Shown piece after piece: positions 1 to 7,296 of a stretch of DNA of 46,631 bases. The stretch covers positions 361,140-407,770 of the forward strand of contig DURH01000020.1 of the NCBI GenBank assembly GCA_012837385.1. Reading direction: 5' to 3'. How positions within the stretch are numbered: position 1 is the stretch's first letter; each line of letters opens with the position of its first letter. A program made the position numbers and the translations under genes. The notes under the pieces were generated by a model. The model was not told the DNA's origin. It was given only the letters and a program-made list of their open reading frames with translations, and did no database searches. The DNA comes from Bacillota bacterium (GTDB lineage: Bacteria > Bacillota > Limnochordia > Darwinibacteriales > Darwinibacteriaceae).

Positions 1-1
1 A

Positions 2-382
2 GTGCTGCTCTGTCAGCGCAGAGAAGGAGCCTTGGCGGGCAAATGGGAATTCCCTGGCGGAAAACTGGAAGATGGGGAAACCCCTGAGCAGTGCCTGGTC
101 AGGGAAATCCAGGAAGAACTGGGAATCCAGATCGAAGTAGAGCGAATCTATAAAGCTGTGCACACTCACTATGATCACGGAGACTTCCTGATCATAGCTT
201 ACCTGGCTAGACACGTGGCAGGTGCCATCACGCTCAGGGTCCATGCAGATTGCGCCTGGGTTGATGTGGCGAGACTCGGCGACTATGATTTGGCCGAGGC
301 CAATATTCCCATTGCCCAAAGCTTAAAAGAAGATCGCGAGTCCTCCAGGGCCCGCGTGGGTGCCAACAGTAGGGCCGATTAG
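2..382 (+). CDS. Nudix (MutT-type) hydrolase, 5' truncated by window edge
   Basis: The frame is open from the first bases, so the true start lies to the left; about 10-20 residues are probably missing. A perfect Nudix box is present near residues 19-41 (G-x5-E-x7-RE-I-x-EE-x-G-I, reading GGKLEDGE then REIQEELGI). Nudix enzymes split nucleoside diphosphates linked to another group using Mg2+ held by the REUXEE glutamates; the short protein and the CQRR...GKWEFPGGK opening resemble MutT/8-oxo-dGTP pyrophosphatases. The substrate is not certain. The last ~20 residues are rich in Arg/Ser/Ala, look unlike a MutT tail, and are read from DNA that also encodes the conserved C-terminus of the opposite DegV gene. 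The gene converges on that neighbour with a 60-bp overlap. Confidence 0.85.
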   Translation: MLLCQRREGALAGKWEFPGGKLEDGETPEQCLVREIQEELGIQIEVERIYKAVHTHYDHGDFLIIAYLARHVAGAITLRVHADCAWVDVARLGDYDLAEANIPIAQSLKEDRESSRARVGANSRAD

Positions 383-1165
383 GCCCTCCACGATTTCTCG
401 GGGCTGCAGTTCCTGTTGAACTAAAGATTTAAGTTCCTCTACTGCTTCTGCGCCGAGACTGTGGACAACCGCTACCTTTCTGGTGGAGAAATCTAGATTG
501 TGCTCTTTAGCCTTTGCAACGATAGTTTGCAGGGCTTTTTTTGTGGAACGGACTTTGTCTTCAACCTCCACGGTGCCTTCCTTGGTGACCCGCAGGATCG
601 GTTTGATCCTGAGCATAGAACCAACCAGGCCCTGCGTCTTGGTCAAGCGACCACCCTTCACCAGGTGGGTGAGGGAGTCGATGGTGAAATACGCACCGGA
701 GCTAGCCCGGTCCTTTTCCAACTGCTCCAGTACCTCTTGGACAGTATGGCCTTGCTTCAGCATCTCCGCCGCGGTAATCACCAGTAAGGACTCGCCAGCA
801 GATGCGGAGCGGGAGTCAAAAATGTGAATCCTCTCATTCTCCAGCAAATCTTTGGCCAGGTGAGCACTCTGCAAAGTGCCGCTGAGCTTAGCTGAAATGC
901 CGATGTAGAGAATGGTATAGCCTTCGTCAAGATAGGGTTGAAAGGCTGATACGAAATCATGGGGATTTGCTTGATTTGTAGCTGGAAGTTCCTTGCTGTC
1001 AGCTAACTTCTTCCAGAAGTCCACTACTGACAGGGTAACCCCATCTTTATACTCCTCATCCCCGAAAATTACGCTGAGGGGAACCACTCCAACGTCGTAG
1101 ACGGCACGGTAAAACTCAGGTAAGTCTGAGGCGCTATCGGTAAACAGCTTGATTTTATCCTTCAT
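323..1165 (-). CDS. DegV family fatty-acid-binding protein
   Basis: A 280-residue DegV protein. The N-terminus [13 protein letters not shown] and the end [17 protein letters not shown] are family hallmarks, as is the central [13 protein letters not shown] segment. DegV (FakB-like) proteins bind one fatty acid in a pocket between two domains and, in Firmicutes, present it to FakA kinase for phosphorylation; no fakA is visible here, so the role is inferred from family. The ATG at 1165 is chosen because AGGAAGG lies 8 bases upstream and the protein then starts at the conserved strand. A longer open frame back to 1399 would add 78 unrelated residues and run into the divergent T-box promoter. The 3' end overlaps the convergent Nudix gene by 60 bp. 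Confidence 0.92.
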   Translation of the reverse strand: MKDKIKLFTDSASDLPEFYRAVYDVGVVPLSVIFGDEEYKDGVTLSVVDFWKKLADSKELPATNQANPHDFVSAFQPYLDEGYTILYIGISAKLSGTLQSAHLAKDLLENERIHIFDSRSASAGESLLVITAAEMLKQGHTVQEVLEQLEKDRASSGAYFTIDSLTHLVKGGRLTKTQGLVGSMLRIKPILRVTKEGTVEVEDKVRSTKKALQTIVAKAKEHNLDFSTRKVAVVHSLGAEAVEELKSLVQQELQPREIVEGLIGPTVGTHAGPGGLAIFF

Positions 1166-1382
1166 GCTTACATCCTTCCTAACAATTCTAGCATACCAAA
1201 TTCGCTGCCTAATCAGTGTTCCCTTCGCACCTAGTTTATTACCTGGTACTAATCTACGTTGATTTGCCGCTAGTATAGAGTTACTGTAGGACAGGAGTTT
1301 GTCTCCAAATAATAGAAGAAGATCCCACCGTCCCTGCAGGAGATGCACGTGTAGCTTGACACTATCCCATAATAGCCCACCC

Positions 1383-1412
1383 TTGACTATATTGTCCAAT
1401 CCCGGCTATAAT
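1383..1412 (+). promoter_or_regulatory. Sigma-A-type promoter for the T-box operon
   Basis: TTGACT at 1383-1388 and TATAAT at 1407-1412 are separated by 18 bp, with the expected transcription start near 1419, just before stem I of the T-box leader. Confidence 0.85.
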
Positions 1413-1418
1413 AGGGTC

Positions 1419-1649
1419 AAGGAAATCACTAAGGCAATGATGGGGAATAGTAGTTGCAGGGACCTTGGCGAAGAGAGTCGGCGGGTGGTGCGAGCCGAAC
1501 CAAGTCTGTGATGAATGGACCCCGGAGCAGCGATCTGAAGATTAGTACGGTCGCCGGTTTTCCCCCGATATAGGGAACATAAGTGGGCTGGACACAGCCA
1601 ACTAGGGTGGCACCGCGATTATTCGTCCCTTTTTGAGGGGCTTTTTTTA
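1419..1649 (+). promoter_or_regulatory. T-box riboswitch, tryptophan specifier
   Basis: The canonical T-box sequence AGGGTGGCACCGCG is at 1604-1617. A stem I is seen from about 1435, with the distal loop around GGTGGTGCGAGCC (1484-1496) and a specifier loop reading GAA-TGG-ACC, so the specifier codon is TGG (1516-1518), tryptophan. The antiterminator bulge UGGC (1608-1611) would pair with GCCA, fitting tRNA-Trp with its G discriminator base. A terminator hairpin follows. Uncharged tRNA-Trp should stabilise the antiterminator and let transcription reach the methyltransferase gene and trpS. Confidence 0.95.
1625..1648 (+). terminator. T-box terminator hairpin
   Basis: GTCCCT (1625-1630), loop TTTTG, AGGGGC (1636-1641), then a run of seven T. 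Its 5' arm lies directly after the T-box sequence, as expected for the competing terminator. Confidence 0.85.
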
Positions 1650-1676
1650 TTTTGTAGGGAAGGGAGGGGGAGAGTA

Positions 1677-2501
1677 GTGGAGTATGTGAAGGTCTATACG
1701 GCCGATAATCACTGGCAGCACATCGAGGTATTGAAGCGCAATCGCAAAAAACGCTCAGCATATGGTCGGTTTTTTGTCGAAGGAGTGCGCGCCGTTAACC
1801 AAATGGCAGCTCATAACTGGCGAGTGTATGCTTGGATTTACGCAGATGGGAGACGGCTGAGCACTTGGGCTCAAGATATCTTGTCCAAGGTACCTAGTGA
1901 GAAACACTTTATTCTCGCCCCTGAACTGATGGAGCAGCTCAGTGACAAAGAAGACACATCCGAACTCTTGGCCTTGGTCGTTCAGCCTGACGATGACTTG
2001 GCCCGGATCCCTCTTTCGGAACGGCCTCTGCTGGTCGTATGCGACAGACCCACTAGTCCTGGTAACCTTGGAACAATCATGCGGTCGTGCGATTCGTTCC
2101 GGGTTGATGGACTGATCGTAACAGGCCACAGCGCGGATATCTATGATCCTGCCGCAATTAGAGCTAGTGTTGGCTCGTTATTTAGTCTGCCTACCATCAG
2201 AGTGGCTTCGTATAAAGAACTCTTACCATGGATTGAAAAACTCCGTACTGAACACCCAGATTTGCAGTTGGTTGGTACCACAGCCCGTACCGACCACAAC
2301 CTTGAGGATTGCAACTTCACCAGACCCACGATCCTTTTCATGGGGAATGAGACTTTAGGGCTCAGTGCCAGCCTCAAAGAACTCTGCAATAGCTTAGTCA
2401 GAATCCCCATTCATGGCACAGCAAGTTCTTTGAATGTGGGCTGTGCAGCATCAATCTGCCTGTATGAGGTAGATCGGCAGCGCAGAATGGCAAGTTTATA
2501 A
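1677..2501 (+). CDS. SpoU/TrmH-family RNA 2'-O-methyltransferase
   Basis: A 274-residue SPOUT methyltransferase that uses SAM to methylate a ribose 2'-OH in tRNA or rRNA. The three SpoU motifs are present: PGNLGTIMRSCD (residues ~123-134), FMGNETLGLS (~221-230) and IPIHGTASSLNVGCAASICLYE split over ~242-263, forming the trefoil-knot cofactor site. Residues 1-100 form a substrate-binding region with an ERNRKKR-like basic start. The start is GTG at 1677, placed 6-7 bases after a strong AGGGAGGGGG; no ATG fits. It lies directly behind a tryptophan T-box and 39 bp ahead of trpS, so it should be induced when charged tRNA-Trp falls. The exact RNA target cannot be read from sequence; tRNA is an attractive guess because of the operon. 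Confidence 0.92.
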   Translation: MEYVKVYTADNHWQHIEVLKRNRKKRSAYGRFFVEGVRAVNQMAAHNWRVYAWIYADGRRLSTWAQDILSKVPSEKHFILAPELMEQLSDKEDTSELLALVVQPDDDLARIPLSERPLLVVCDRPTSPGNLGTIMRSCDSFRVDGLIVTGHSADIYDPAAIRASVGSLFSLPTIRVASYKELLPWIEKLRTEHPDLQLVGTTARTDHNLEDCNFTRPTILFMGNETLGLSASLKELCNSLVRIPIHGTASSLNVGCAASICLYEVDRQRRMASL

Positions 2502-2540
2502 AAGCTTCAGCAACGACAAACCAGGAGGGAACACTTACCA

Positions 2541-3626
2541 ATGGAAAATCATGACCACATTGAGTACGGTACCTTTGAGGCCACCCTTGAACGGAGTCGC
2601 CAATTAGAAAGGGACATTCAAGAAAACCCCAGCAAACACAAGATGCTTACAGGTGATCGACCTACCGGCAGGCTGCACGTGGGGCATTTGTTTGGATCAC
2701 TGCAGAATCGTGTCCGTCTTCACAAACTGGGAGTGCCTACGTATATCGTCATTGCAGACTACCAGGTGCTTACAGACCGTGACACCTTTGAAAACATTGC
2801 TGAAAACGTACTGCAGCTGACCATTGACTATATCGCTGCAGGGATTGATCCCCATGATGGAAAGACTTTTATCTTTCCGCACAGTCATGTTCCGGAACTG
2901 AATCAGCTGCTGCTGCCATTCTTGACGCTGGTTACTAACGCCGAGCTTGATAGAAACCCGACAGTGAAAGAGGAAATCAGTGCGGCGGGCCTAAAACGCA
3001 TTAACGCAGGAATGTATACCTATCCGGTACATCAGGCGGCAGATATTCTCTTCTGTAAAGGAACAGTAGTTCCCGTGGGTAAAGACCAACTACCGCACTT
3101 AGAGCTTACTAGAACCATCGCAAGACGCTTTAACAGCCGTTTTGCTAAGGACAAAGCCGTTTTCCCAGAGCCGCAGCCGCTGTTAAGTGAAGCACCAATT
3201 ATCCTAGGGCTTGACGGTTCCCAAAAGATGAGTAAGAGCCGCAATAACGCGATTATGCTCAGTGCCACCGAAGATGAGACCGCTAAGCTTATTCGGAAAG
3301 CGAAAACCGACTCGGAACGGGTCATTACATATGACCCAGAGAATCGTCCAGAAGTGGCAAACCTTCTGATGTTGGCTGCTTTATCTACAGGCCGCAATCC
3401 TGAGGAGATTGCGGCGGAAATCGGTGATGGTGGCGGCGGACAGCTGAAGAAGATGGTAACCGAGGCAATAAACGAACACCTAAAACCGCTGCGGGCGCGC
3501 CGCAAAGAGCTGGAGCAGGACCTAGATTATGTTCGTTCAGTATTGCGGGCTGGTGTAGAAGCAGCCCGTGCAGAGGCCATCAAAACCCTCGAAGAAGTGC
3601 GGGAAGTTATGAACATGGGATTGTAG
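2541..3626 (+). CDS. trpS: Tryptophanyl-tRNA synthetase
   Basis: A 361-residue class Ic synthetase that charges tRNA-Trp with tryptophan using ATP. The HIGH-type motif is HVGH at residues 46-49 inside LTGDRPTGRLHVGH, and KMSKS is intact at 229-233. The GDRPTG start of the catalytic core appears about 30 residues later than in short TrpRS proteins, so there is a polar N-terminal extension (ENHDHIEYGTFEATLERSRQ region) whose job is unknown. AGGAGGG lies 11 bases before the ATG, slightly far. It is the second gene after the tryptophan T-box, which fits feedback by uncharged tRNA-Trp. A hairpin terminator follows 38 bp after the stop. Confidence 0.97.
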   Translation: MENHDHIEYGTFEATLERSRQLERDIQENPSKHKMLTGDRPTGRLHVGHLFGSLQNRVRLHKLGVPTYIVIADYQVLTDRDTFENIAENVLQLTIDYIAAGIDPHDGKTFIFPHSHVPELNQLLLPFLTLVTNAELDRNPTVKEEISAAGLKRINAGMYTYPVHQAADILFCKGTVVPVGKDQLPHLELTRTIARRFNSRFAKDKAVFPEPQPLLSEAPIILGLDGSQKMSKSRNNAIMLSATEDETAKLIRKAKTDSERVITYDPENRPEVANLLMLAALSTGRNPEEIAAEIGDGGGGQLKKMVTEAINEHLKPLRARRKELEQDLDYVRSVLRAGVEAARAEAIKTLEEVREVMNMGL

Positions 3627-3664
3627 ATGTAATTCCAGGAAACTCTGGACAGGCATGGAAAACT

Positions 3665-3696
3665 AGGCGGGGGAAGCATTTTCCTCCGCCTCTTTC
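3665..3696 (+). terminator. Terminator after trpS
   Basis: An 11-bp stem (3665-3675 with 3681-3691, one G-U pair) around a 5-base loop, followed by a short, imperfect T-rich stretch (CTTTC). Ends the T-box-methyltransferase-trpS unit. Confidence 0.75.
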
Positions 3697-3769
3697 AAAA
3701 AGACTATTTAGTTTACATAATATCCCTTATGCGAAGTTACAATTAATTGCTGGAGGGGATGGTGGTAAG

Positions 3770-3802
3770 AAAACACCTGGCGCAAATTGAGTCACGCCAG
3801 GT
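3770..3802 (-). terminator. Distal terminator downstream of the LysM gene
   Basis: ACCTGGCG (3775-3782) and CGCCAGGT (3795-3802) form an 8-bp stem; read on the minus strand it is followed by GTTTTCTT. It is the second of two tandem hairpins after the yneA-like gene. Confidence 0.55.
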
Positions 3803-3875
3803 TTGGTATCCAGGTATAGTCTATGGCAGTTTTCGGTTTGCGTTCTGCAGGATGGCTCTCACTATCCCATCGATC

Positions 3876-3911
3876 AAAAAGACCAGGCATAGGTCAACAC
3901 AATGCCTGGTC
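3876..3911 (-). terminator. Proximal terminator downstream of the LysM gene
   Basis: GACCAGGCAT (3881-3890) and ATGCCTGGTC (3902-3911) form a perfect 10-bp stem with an 11-base loop; on the minus strand the stem is followed by TTTTT (3880-3876). Confidence 0.8.
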
Positions 3912-3962
3912 AAAAATGAAACGCATCAACAATACAGGCCAAAGCCTCAACTGTATGCCTTG

Positions 3963-4301
3963 TCAGGGCCTGCTGGCCAACTGCTGGGACTGCACAGCCC
4001 GCTTTACTTCCAGGGTCAGCACCTGTCCTGGGTAAATCTCTGCGGACTGAAGTTCATTGAGTTGGCGAATACTGCCCACGGCATCTCGGGGGTCCTCACC
4101 AGGCATCTGGGCCGTGGCAATTGACCATAGGCTGTCTCCAGGCTGCACGACTACTTCGGTATATACTCTTTCCAGACCAGTCTCTGCTAAGGTGTCATTG
4201 ATCCAAATAACCTTGACGACTATCGCTGCCACGCTGGCCAGCAGCGCGATTAGCAGACTGAGAACTGAAACGGAAACTATGGCGTTCTGAACTTTGCCCA
4301 T
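3963..4301 (-). CDS. yneA: YneA-like SOS cell-division inhibitor (TM + LysM)
   Basis: About 112 residues with one membrane segment near residues 8-33 followed by a LysM peptidoglycan-binding domain (about 47-97, starting YTEVVVQPGDSLWSIA). This order, the size, and the position divergent from lexA match YneA of Bacillus, which is made during SOS and delays division at the septum. The promoter (TTGACA, 17 bp, TACACT) has a LexA-type box inside its spacer, so SOS control is well supported. ATG at 4301 (AGGAGG 9 bases upstream) or an in-frame GTG at 4304 (6 bases) could start it. Function is inferred from context plus architecture; sequence identity among YneA proteins is low. Two tandem terminators follow. 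Confidence 0.85.
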   Translation of the reverse strand: MGKVQNAIVSVSVLSLLIALLASVAAIVVKVIWINDTLAETGLERVYTEVVVQPGDSLWSIATAQMPGEDPRDAVGSIRQLNELQSAEIYPGQVLTLEVKRAVQSQQLASRP

Positions 4302-4318
4302 CACAGTTAACCTCCTGC

Positions 4319-4330
4319 GAACATGTGTTC
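4319..4330. promoter_or_regulatory. LexA-type box 1
   Basis: GAACATGTGTTC, a perfect GAAC-N4-GTTC palindrome of the Gram-positive LexA (DinR) type, in the 5' leader of the yneA-like gene. Confidence 0.88.
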
Positions 4331-4340
4331 CTTTTACTCA

Positions 4341-4369
4341 AGTGTACATGAGAACATATGTTTTGTCAA
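4341..4369 (-). promoter_or_regulatory. Promoter of the yneA-like gene
   Basis: On the minus strand TTGACA (4369-4364), a 17-bp spacer and TACACT (4346-4341). LexA box 2 fills the spacer, so bound LexA would block RNA polymerase directly. Confidence 0.82.
4352..4363. promoter_or_regulatory. LexA-type box 2
   Basis: GAACATATGTTT, one mismatch to GAAC-N4-GTTC, inside the spacer of the yneA-like promoter and 33 bp from box 1. Confidence 0.78.
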
Positions 4370-4378
4370 CCGTATTCA

Positions 4379-4390
4379 GAACAATTGTTT
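4379..4390. promoter_or_regulatory. LexA-type box 3
   Basis: GAACAATTGTTT, one mismatch to GAAC-N4-GTTC, overlapping the -35 element of the lexA promoter; suits autorepression. Confidence 0.78.
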
Positions 4391-4417
4391 GACCATTTTA
4401 ACCTCAGATGCTATAAT
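4389..4417 (+). promoter_or_regulatory. lexA promoter
   Basis: TTGACC (4389-4394), 17-bp spacer, TATAAT (4412-4417). LexA box 3 covers the -35 element. Confidence 0.85.
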
Positions 4418-4458
4418 GAACACAGCGAAATGGAAAACAAGCCCTAGGAGGTCATTTT

Positions 4459-5070
4459 ATGCCCACGATTTCTGAGCGCCAGCGGAGGATCCTGGACTTT
4501 ATAAAGAGCGAAGTGGCCGAGAAAGGCTATCCACCATCAGTTAGAGAGATCGGTAATGCAGTGGGACTAAGAAGTAGTTCCACAGTGCATGGGCATCTCA
4601 CCAAGCTCGAAGAATTGGGATACATAAGGCGTGATCTTTCCAAGCCCAGGGCCATCGAACTTTTGGAGGATGCTGCCGCACCCAGGATGAGGGTTGTGGA
4701 TGTACCTCTAGTGGGCAAAGTGACTGCCGGTACACCCATCTTGGCTGTAGAAAATATCGAGGAGTACTACCCCATTCCCAAGGACTTCGCGGGTCATGAA
4801 GACGTGTTTATGCTGCGGGTCAAGGGCGATAGTATGATTGAGGCTGGCATTCTTGACGGCGATTTTGTGCTTGTTTCCCGCCAGGAAACAGCGTCTAACG
4901 GGGAAATTGTGGTGGCCCTCATTGATGGCGAGGAAGCGACGGTGAAGCGTTTTTACCATGAGGGAACCCATGTTCGCCTCCAGCCGGAGAACCCGACGAT
5001 GGAGCCCCTTATAGTGCAGGATGTTCGCATCTTGGGCAAGGTAACCGGCGTCTTCCGCAGGATTCATTAG
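4459..5070 (+). CDS. lexA: LexA SOS repressor / self-cleaving protease
   Basis: A 203-residue LexA. The winged helix-turn-helix spans roughly residues 1-65 ([22 protein letters not shown]). The self-cleavage site is Ala90-Gly91 (VTAGTP), and the catalytic dyad is Ser125 (GDSM) and Lys163 (EATVKRF), all intact. It represses SOS genes until RecA filaments trigger cleavage. AGGAGG lies 7 bases before the ATG. The three boxes in the divergent promoter region show autoregulation and control of the yneA-like gene. A strong hairpin follows the stop. Confidence 0.98.
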   Translation: MPTISERQRRILDFIKSEVAEKGYPPSVREIGNAVGLRSSSTVHGHLTKLEELGYIRRDLSKPRAIELLEDAAAPRMRVVDVPLVGKVTAGTPILAVENIEEYYPIPKDFAGHEDVFMLRVKGDSMIEAGILDGDFVLVSRQETASNGEIVVALIDGEEATVKRFYHEGTHVRLQPENPTMEPLIVQDVRILGKVTGVFRRIH

Positions 5071-5094
5071 GCTTAACCAGCATGTTGAGGAGAA

Positions 5095-5136
5095 AACGAC
5101 GAGCAGTAGATGTACTTACTGCTCGTCGTTGTTTTT
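5095..5136. terminator. Terminator between lexA and the convergent small gene
   Basis: A perfect 14-bp stem (5095-5108 with 5117-5130) with an 8-base loop, followed on the plus strand by GTTTTT. The 3' arm is also the last codons and stop (5116-5118) of the opposite gene; on the minus strand it is followed by TTTTCTCC, so it may work both ways. Confidence 0.88.
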
Positions 5137-5469
5137 GTACTCTCCATAGGTAATCAGCTTGCCGTTGACCACTTGGCTGTCAACCACATCGTACTTGGCA
5201 TCGAAGTCCACCGAAGCTTCAATGCGCTGATAACATTTGGAGCCCACCACGGTTTTCTGGACGAAGTATTGTCCCGGTCCTAGTTCAGCATCGGGCCCCT
5301 CCCGCTTTTGCAGCTCACTGGTGGTTCGCAGCCGCACAGGGATCTTTTCACCGCACCGATCGCACTGCAGGTAGATCCAGATACCGTGAGAGCCATCCCG
5401 TTTCACATAGCCTGGTTTTCCTTTAGACTTAGATCTCCCGGACATGAACAGCTTGGAAAGAAAGTCCAT
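5116..5469 (-). CDS. Uncharacterised 117-aa protein with CxxC pair
   Basis: I do not recognise a named family. The protein begins MDFLSKLFMSGRSKSKGKPGYVKR, is basic at the N-terminus, and has a CDRCGEKIPVRLRTTSELQ segment (CxxC) with one more Cys in VVGSKCYQRIEAS, so a metal-binding knuckle is possible but incomplete by eye. The C-terminal half is predicted strand-rich (YFVQKTVVG, IEASVDFDAKYDVVDSQVV). Start: ATG at 5469, with GAAGG just upstream; an in-frame ATG at 5487 lacks a binding site. Its last codons form one arm of the terminator shared with lexA. It is probably a soluble cytoplasmic protein; no function is proposed. Confidence 0.72.
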   Translation of the reverse strand: MDFLSKLFMSGRSKSKGKPGYVKRDGSHGIWIYLQCDRCGEKIPVRLRTTSELQKREGPDAELGPGQYFVQKTVVGSKCYQRIEASVDFDAKYDVVDSQVVNGKLITYGEYKNNDEQ

Positions 5470-5558
5470 TGCCTTCTGCCTCCACATCTACAATTCTAAG
5501 CATTAACTTTGGCACGAAACGGACTTTCTCCTGCTATAAACAGAAAAAGAGTTGCTTG

Positions 5559-5717
5559 CTATCCTTCGTTAAGACTCTGTTTTGCATCAGCGGGAACATA
5601 GACGTAGCTGATCTTGCCATCAATTATGAGCTCATAGAAGTCGCAGAGTTGGTTGTCCTTTTCTAGTGAACCGATGTAGCGCGCTTGCTGCTTGAAGTCG
5701 AACGGTTCCTTTTTCAT
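5559..5717 (-). CDS. Small 52-aa uncharacterised protein
   Basis: A short frame with a strong GGGAGGGAG site 6 bases before its ATG. It reads MKKEPFDFKQQARYIGSLEK, continues with DNQLCDFYELIIDGKISYVY and ends VPADAKQSLNEG. The composition is that of a real soluble protein: a helix-like start, then a beta-rich FYELIIDGKISYVYVPAD segment with one Cys. I recognise no family. It lies 89 bp upstream of the CxxC protein on the same strand and may be co-transcribed with it. Called from the binding site and sequence character only. Confidence 0.6.
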   Translation of the reverse strand: MKKEPFDFKQQARYIGSLEKDNQLCDFYELIIDGKISYVYVPADAKQSLNEG

Positions 5718-5781
5718 GCCGGGCTCCCTCCCTTTTGCCTTCTATTTCTATTATCGCTCCCCTGTTTAGCCTTTATACAAG

Positions 5782-5818
5782 AAAAGGGATGTCCCACCAT
5801 AGTGATGGGCATCCCCTC
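5782..5818 (-). terminator. Terminator after surE
   Basis: On the minus strand, starting 10 bases after the surE stop: GGGATG-CCCA, loop, TGGG-A-CATCCC followed by TTTTC. Likely end of the long miaB-to-surE gene string. Confidence 0.8.
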
Positions 5819-5825
5819 TTACTAT

Positions 5826-6572
5826 CTATTTTTGCTTCCTTAGGCGTTCCAGCTCCTCATAGTAAGTGAGATCCAGCTTCAAGGGTGTTATGGAAACATA
5901 GCCTTGGTCCACGGCGACAAGGTCAATATCCAGGTCATCAGATTCCAGAATTCCTGGAGTACCTCCCAGCCAGTAGTAACAACCCCCCCTGGGATCGCTG
6001 CGCCTATCCAGTATGCCTTCGTATCTGCGTACTCCCAGACTGGTAAAGAGCACTCCCCTGATATTCTCCCTGGGAAGGGCAGGAATGTTGATGTTGATTA
6101 CTCCCCCTTGGGGCATCAGCTCAGGTTTATTCACAAAGCCCGGTTCTGCGAAGAGGAGCTCCTCCAGTATCTGCGTGGCGCTGGGTAGGAACTCTAAGGC
6201 GCCGCAGAGGGAGACAGCAATGCTTGGAATTCCGTTCAGTACCCCCTCCAGGGCTGCTGCCACCGTTCCAGAATAAAGCACATCCATACCGAGATTGGCG
6301 CCGTTGTTGATACCAGACAGTATCAGGTCTGGTTTATAGCCCAGTCCGTGCACGGCCATCTTCACACAGTCAGCAGGAGTACCTGTAACAGTGTAGCCCT
6401 GCTCCTGCTTCCGCAGGCGTATGGGTTGGTAAAGGGTTATGGCGTGGCTCATACCGCTGTGCTGATCCTGCGGTGCGATAACTACTACCTCTCCCCTGCC
6501 CTCCAGAACTTCCTTCAAAGCGGCCAGTCCCGGAGCAGTAATGCCATCATCGTTTACTACCAAGAATTTCAA
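5826..6572 (-). CDS. surE: 5'/3'-nucleotidase SurE
   Basis: A 248-residue SurE phosphatase that removes phosphate from nucleoside monophosphates. The start LVVNDDGITAPGL holds the metal-binding NDDG, followed by Ser in APQDQHSGMSHAIT, Asn in SGINNGANLG and the VLYSGTVAAALEG block, all typical. TTG at 6572 is the only start that puts LVVNDDG at the N-terminus; GGTGAAGG lies 3 bases upstream, a tight spacing, so translation may be weak or coupled to mgtC, whose stop is 21 bp upstream. It is the last gene before a terminator. Confidence 0.95.
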   Translation of the reverse strand: MKFLVVNDDGITAPGLAALKEVLEGRGEVVVIAPQDQHSGMSHAITLYQPIRLRKQEQGYTVTGTPADCVKMAVHGLGYKPDLILSGINNGANLGMDVLYSGTVAAALEGVLNGIPSIAVSLCGALEFLPSATQILEELLFAEPGFVNKPELMPQGGVININIPALPRENIRGVLFTSLGVRRYEGILDRRSDPRGGCYYWLGGTPGILESDDLDIDLVAVDQGYVSITPLKLDLTYYEELERLRKQK

Positions 6573-6593
6573 TGTCCTTCACCATCCCGCGCA

Positions 6594-7244
6594 CTACTTG
6601 TAGCTAGCCCGTTTCACACCAGGTGTGGAAACGAGTTCCTCAATAATGCTCACTCTGCTGTGTTTGGGCGAGATATCAACCTGGAGATCGAGTTTAGCCT
6701 CGCCAGTATCGTCTCCTGATAATTCCACGTTTAATACATCCACATCGAATTTGGCTAATACTGCAAAAACACGGGCCAACTGGCCAGGGGTATCCTGGAT
6801 GACCAGGGTCAGAATCTCGTGTTTAGTAGAGATGTATTTCCATTCCAGCTGATTGAGGAGGACCAGGGTTAAAACCACTAAAATAGTGCCTAAAACGGCT
6901 GGAAAATAGAGTCCAGCGCCCACCGTGAGACCCACTCCGGCCACTGTCCAGAGGCTGGCCGCTGTGGTCAATCCCCTGACATTCGCGCCTTCGCGCATGA
7001 TGGTTCCAGCACCCAGGAAACCGATGCCGCTCACTACCTGGGCAGCGATTCGCCCAGGGTCGTGGGCTACCGAGGGAAAAGCGTAAGCGGACACTATCAT
7101 GATCAGGGCTGAGCCCGTGCTTACCAGGATATGTGTTCGAAAGCCCGCCGGGCGTCCCGTGCTTTCCCGTTCAATTCCAACAAGTCCACCCAGAACAAGT
7201 GCTAGAACTAGTCTTACAGCGATTTCTATATTGGTAATCTGCAT
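6594..7244 (-). CDS. MgtC/SapB family membrane protein with ACT-like tail
   Basis: A 216-residue membrane protein. The N-terminal ~135 residues contain about four to five hydrophobic helices with the MgtC signature GLVGIERESTGRPAGFRTH, the loop GIGFLGAGTIMREGANVRGLTTAAS and a following helix. The C-terminal ~80 residues (LTLVIQDTPGQLARVFAVL...) have an ACT-like fold pattern and may sense a ligand. In pathogens MgtC helps survival in low Mg2+ by acting on F-type ATPase; in soil Firmicutes the role is unclear. ATG at 7244 is chosen since GGGAGG is 8 bases upstream; the earlier GTG overlaps that site. Downstream of the PLP enzyme, 21 bp before surE. Confidence 0.93.
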   Translation of the reverse strand: MQITNIEIAVRLVLALVLGGLVGIERESTGRPAGFRTHILVSTGSALIMIVSAYAFPSVAHDPGRIAAQVVSGIGFLGAGTIMREGANVRGLTTAASLWTVAGVGLTVGAGLYFPAVLGTILVVLTLVLLNQLEWKYISTKHEILTLVIQDTPGQLARVFAVLAKFDVDVLNVELSGDDTGEAKLDLQVDISPKHSRVSIIEELVSTPGVKRASYK

Positions 7245-7296
7245 ACACTTCACCTCCCCAAGGCCAAGCTACTATGCTTACTTTCTGCAGAGGCTT

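Larger units (their letters stand above)
1166..1676. other. Gene-free region with T-box leader
   Basis: This 511-bp stretch between degV and the methyltransferase gene holds a promoter and a tryptophan T-box leader (listed separately) from about 1383 onward. In 1166-1382 I see no supported gene; the region should contain the degV promoter on the minus strand, but I could not place one with confidence. Confidence 0.6.
3627..3962. other. Intergenic region with three hairpins, no gene seen
   Basis: This 336-bp stretch between trpS and the convergent LysM gene has a terminator for trpS and two inverted repeats that work as terminators on the minus strand (all listed). Open frames crossing it lack family features and run antisense into the LysM gene, so no gene is called. 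Confidence 0.6.

Noticed and set aside
1166-1399. 78-residue N-terminal extension of DegV
   Set aside because: The extension is not DegV-like, overlaps the divergent promoter, and a good ribosome-binding site precedes the inner ATG.
3747-4124. 125-residue plus-strand frame
   Set aside because: Runs through both inverted repeats and into the LysM gene antisense; no recognisable domain.
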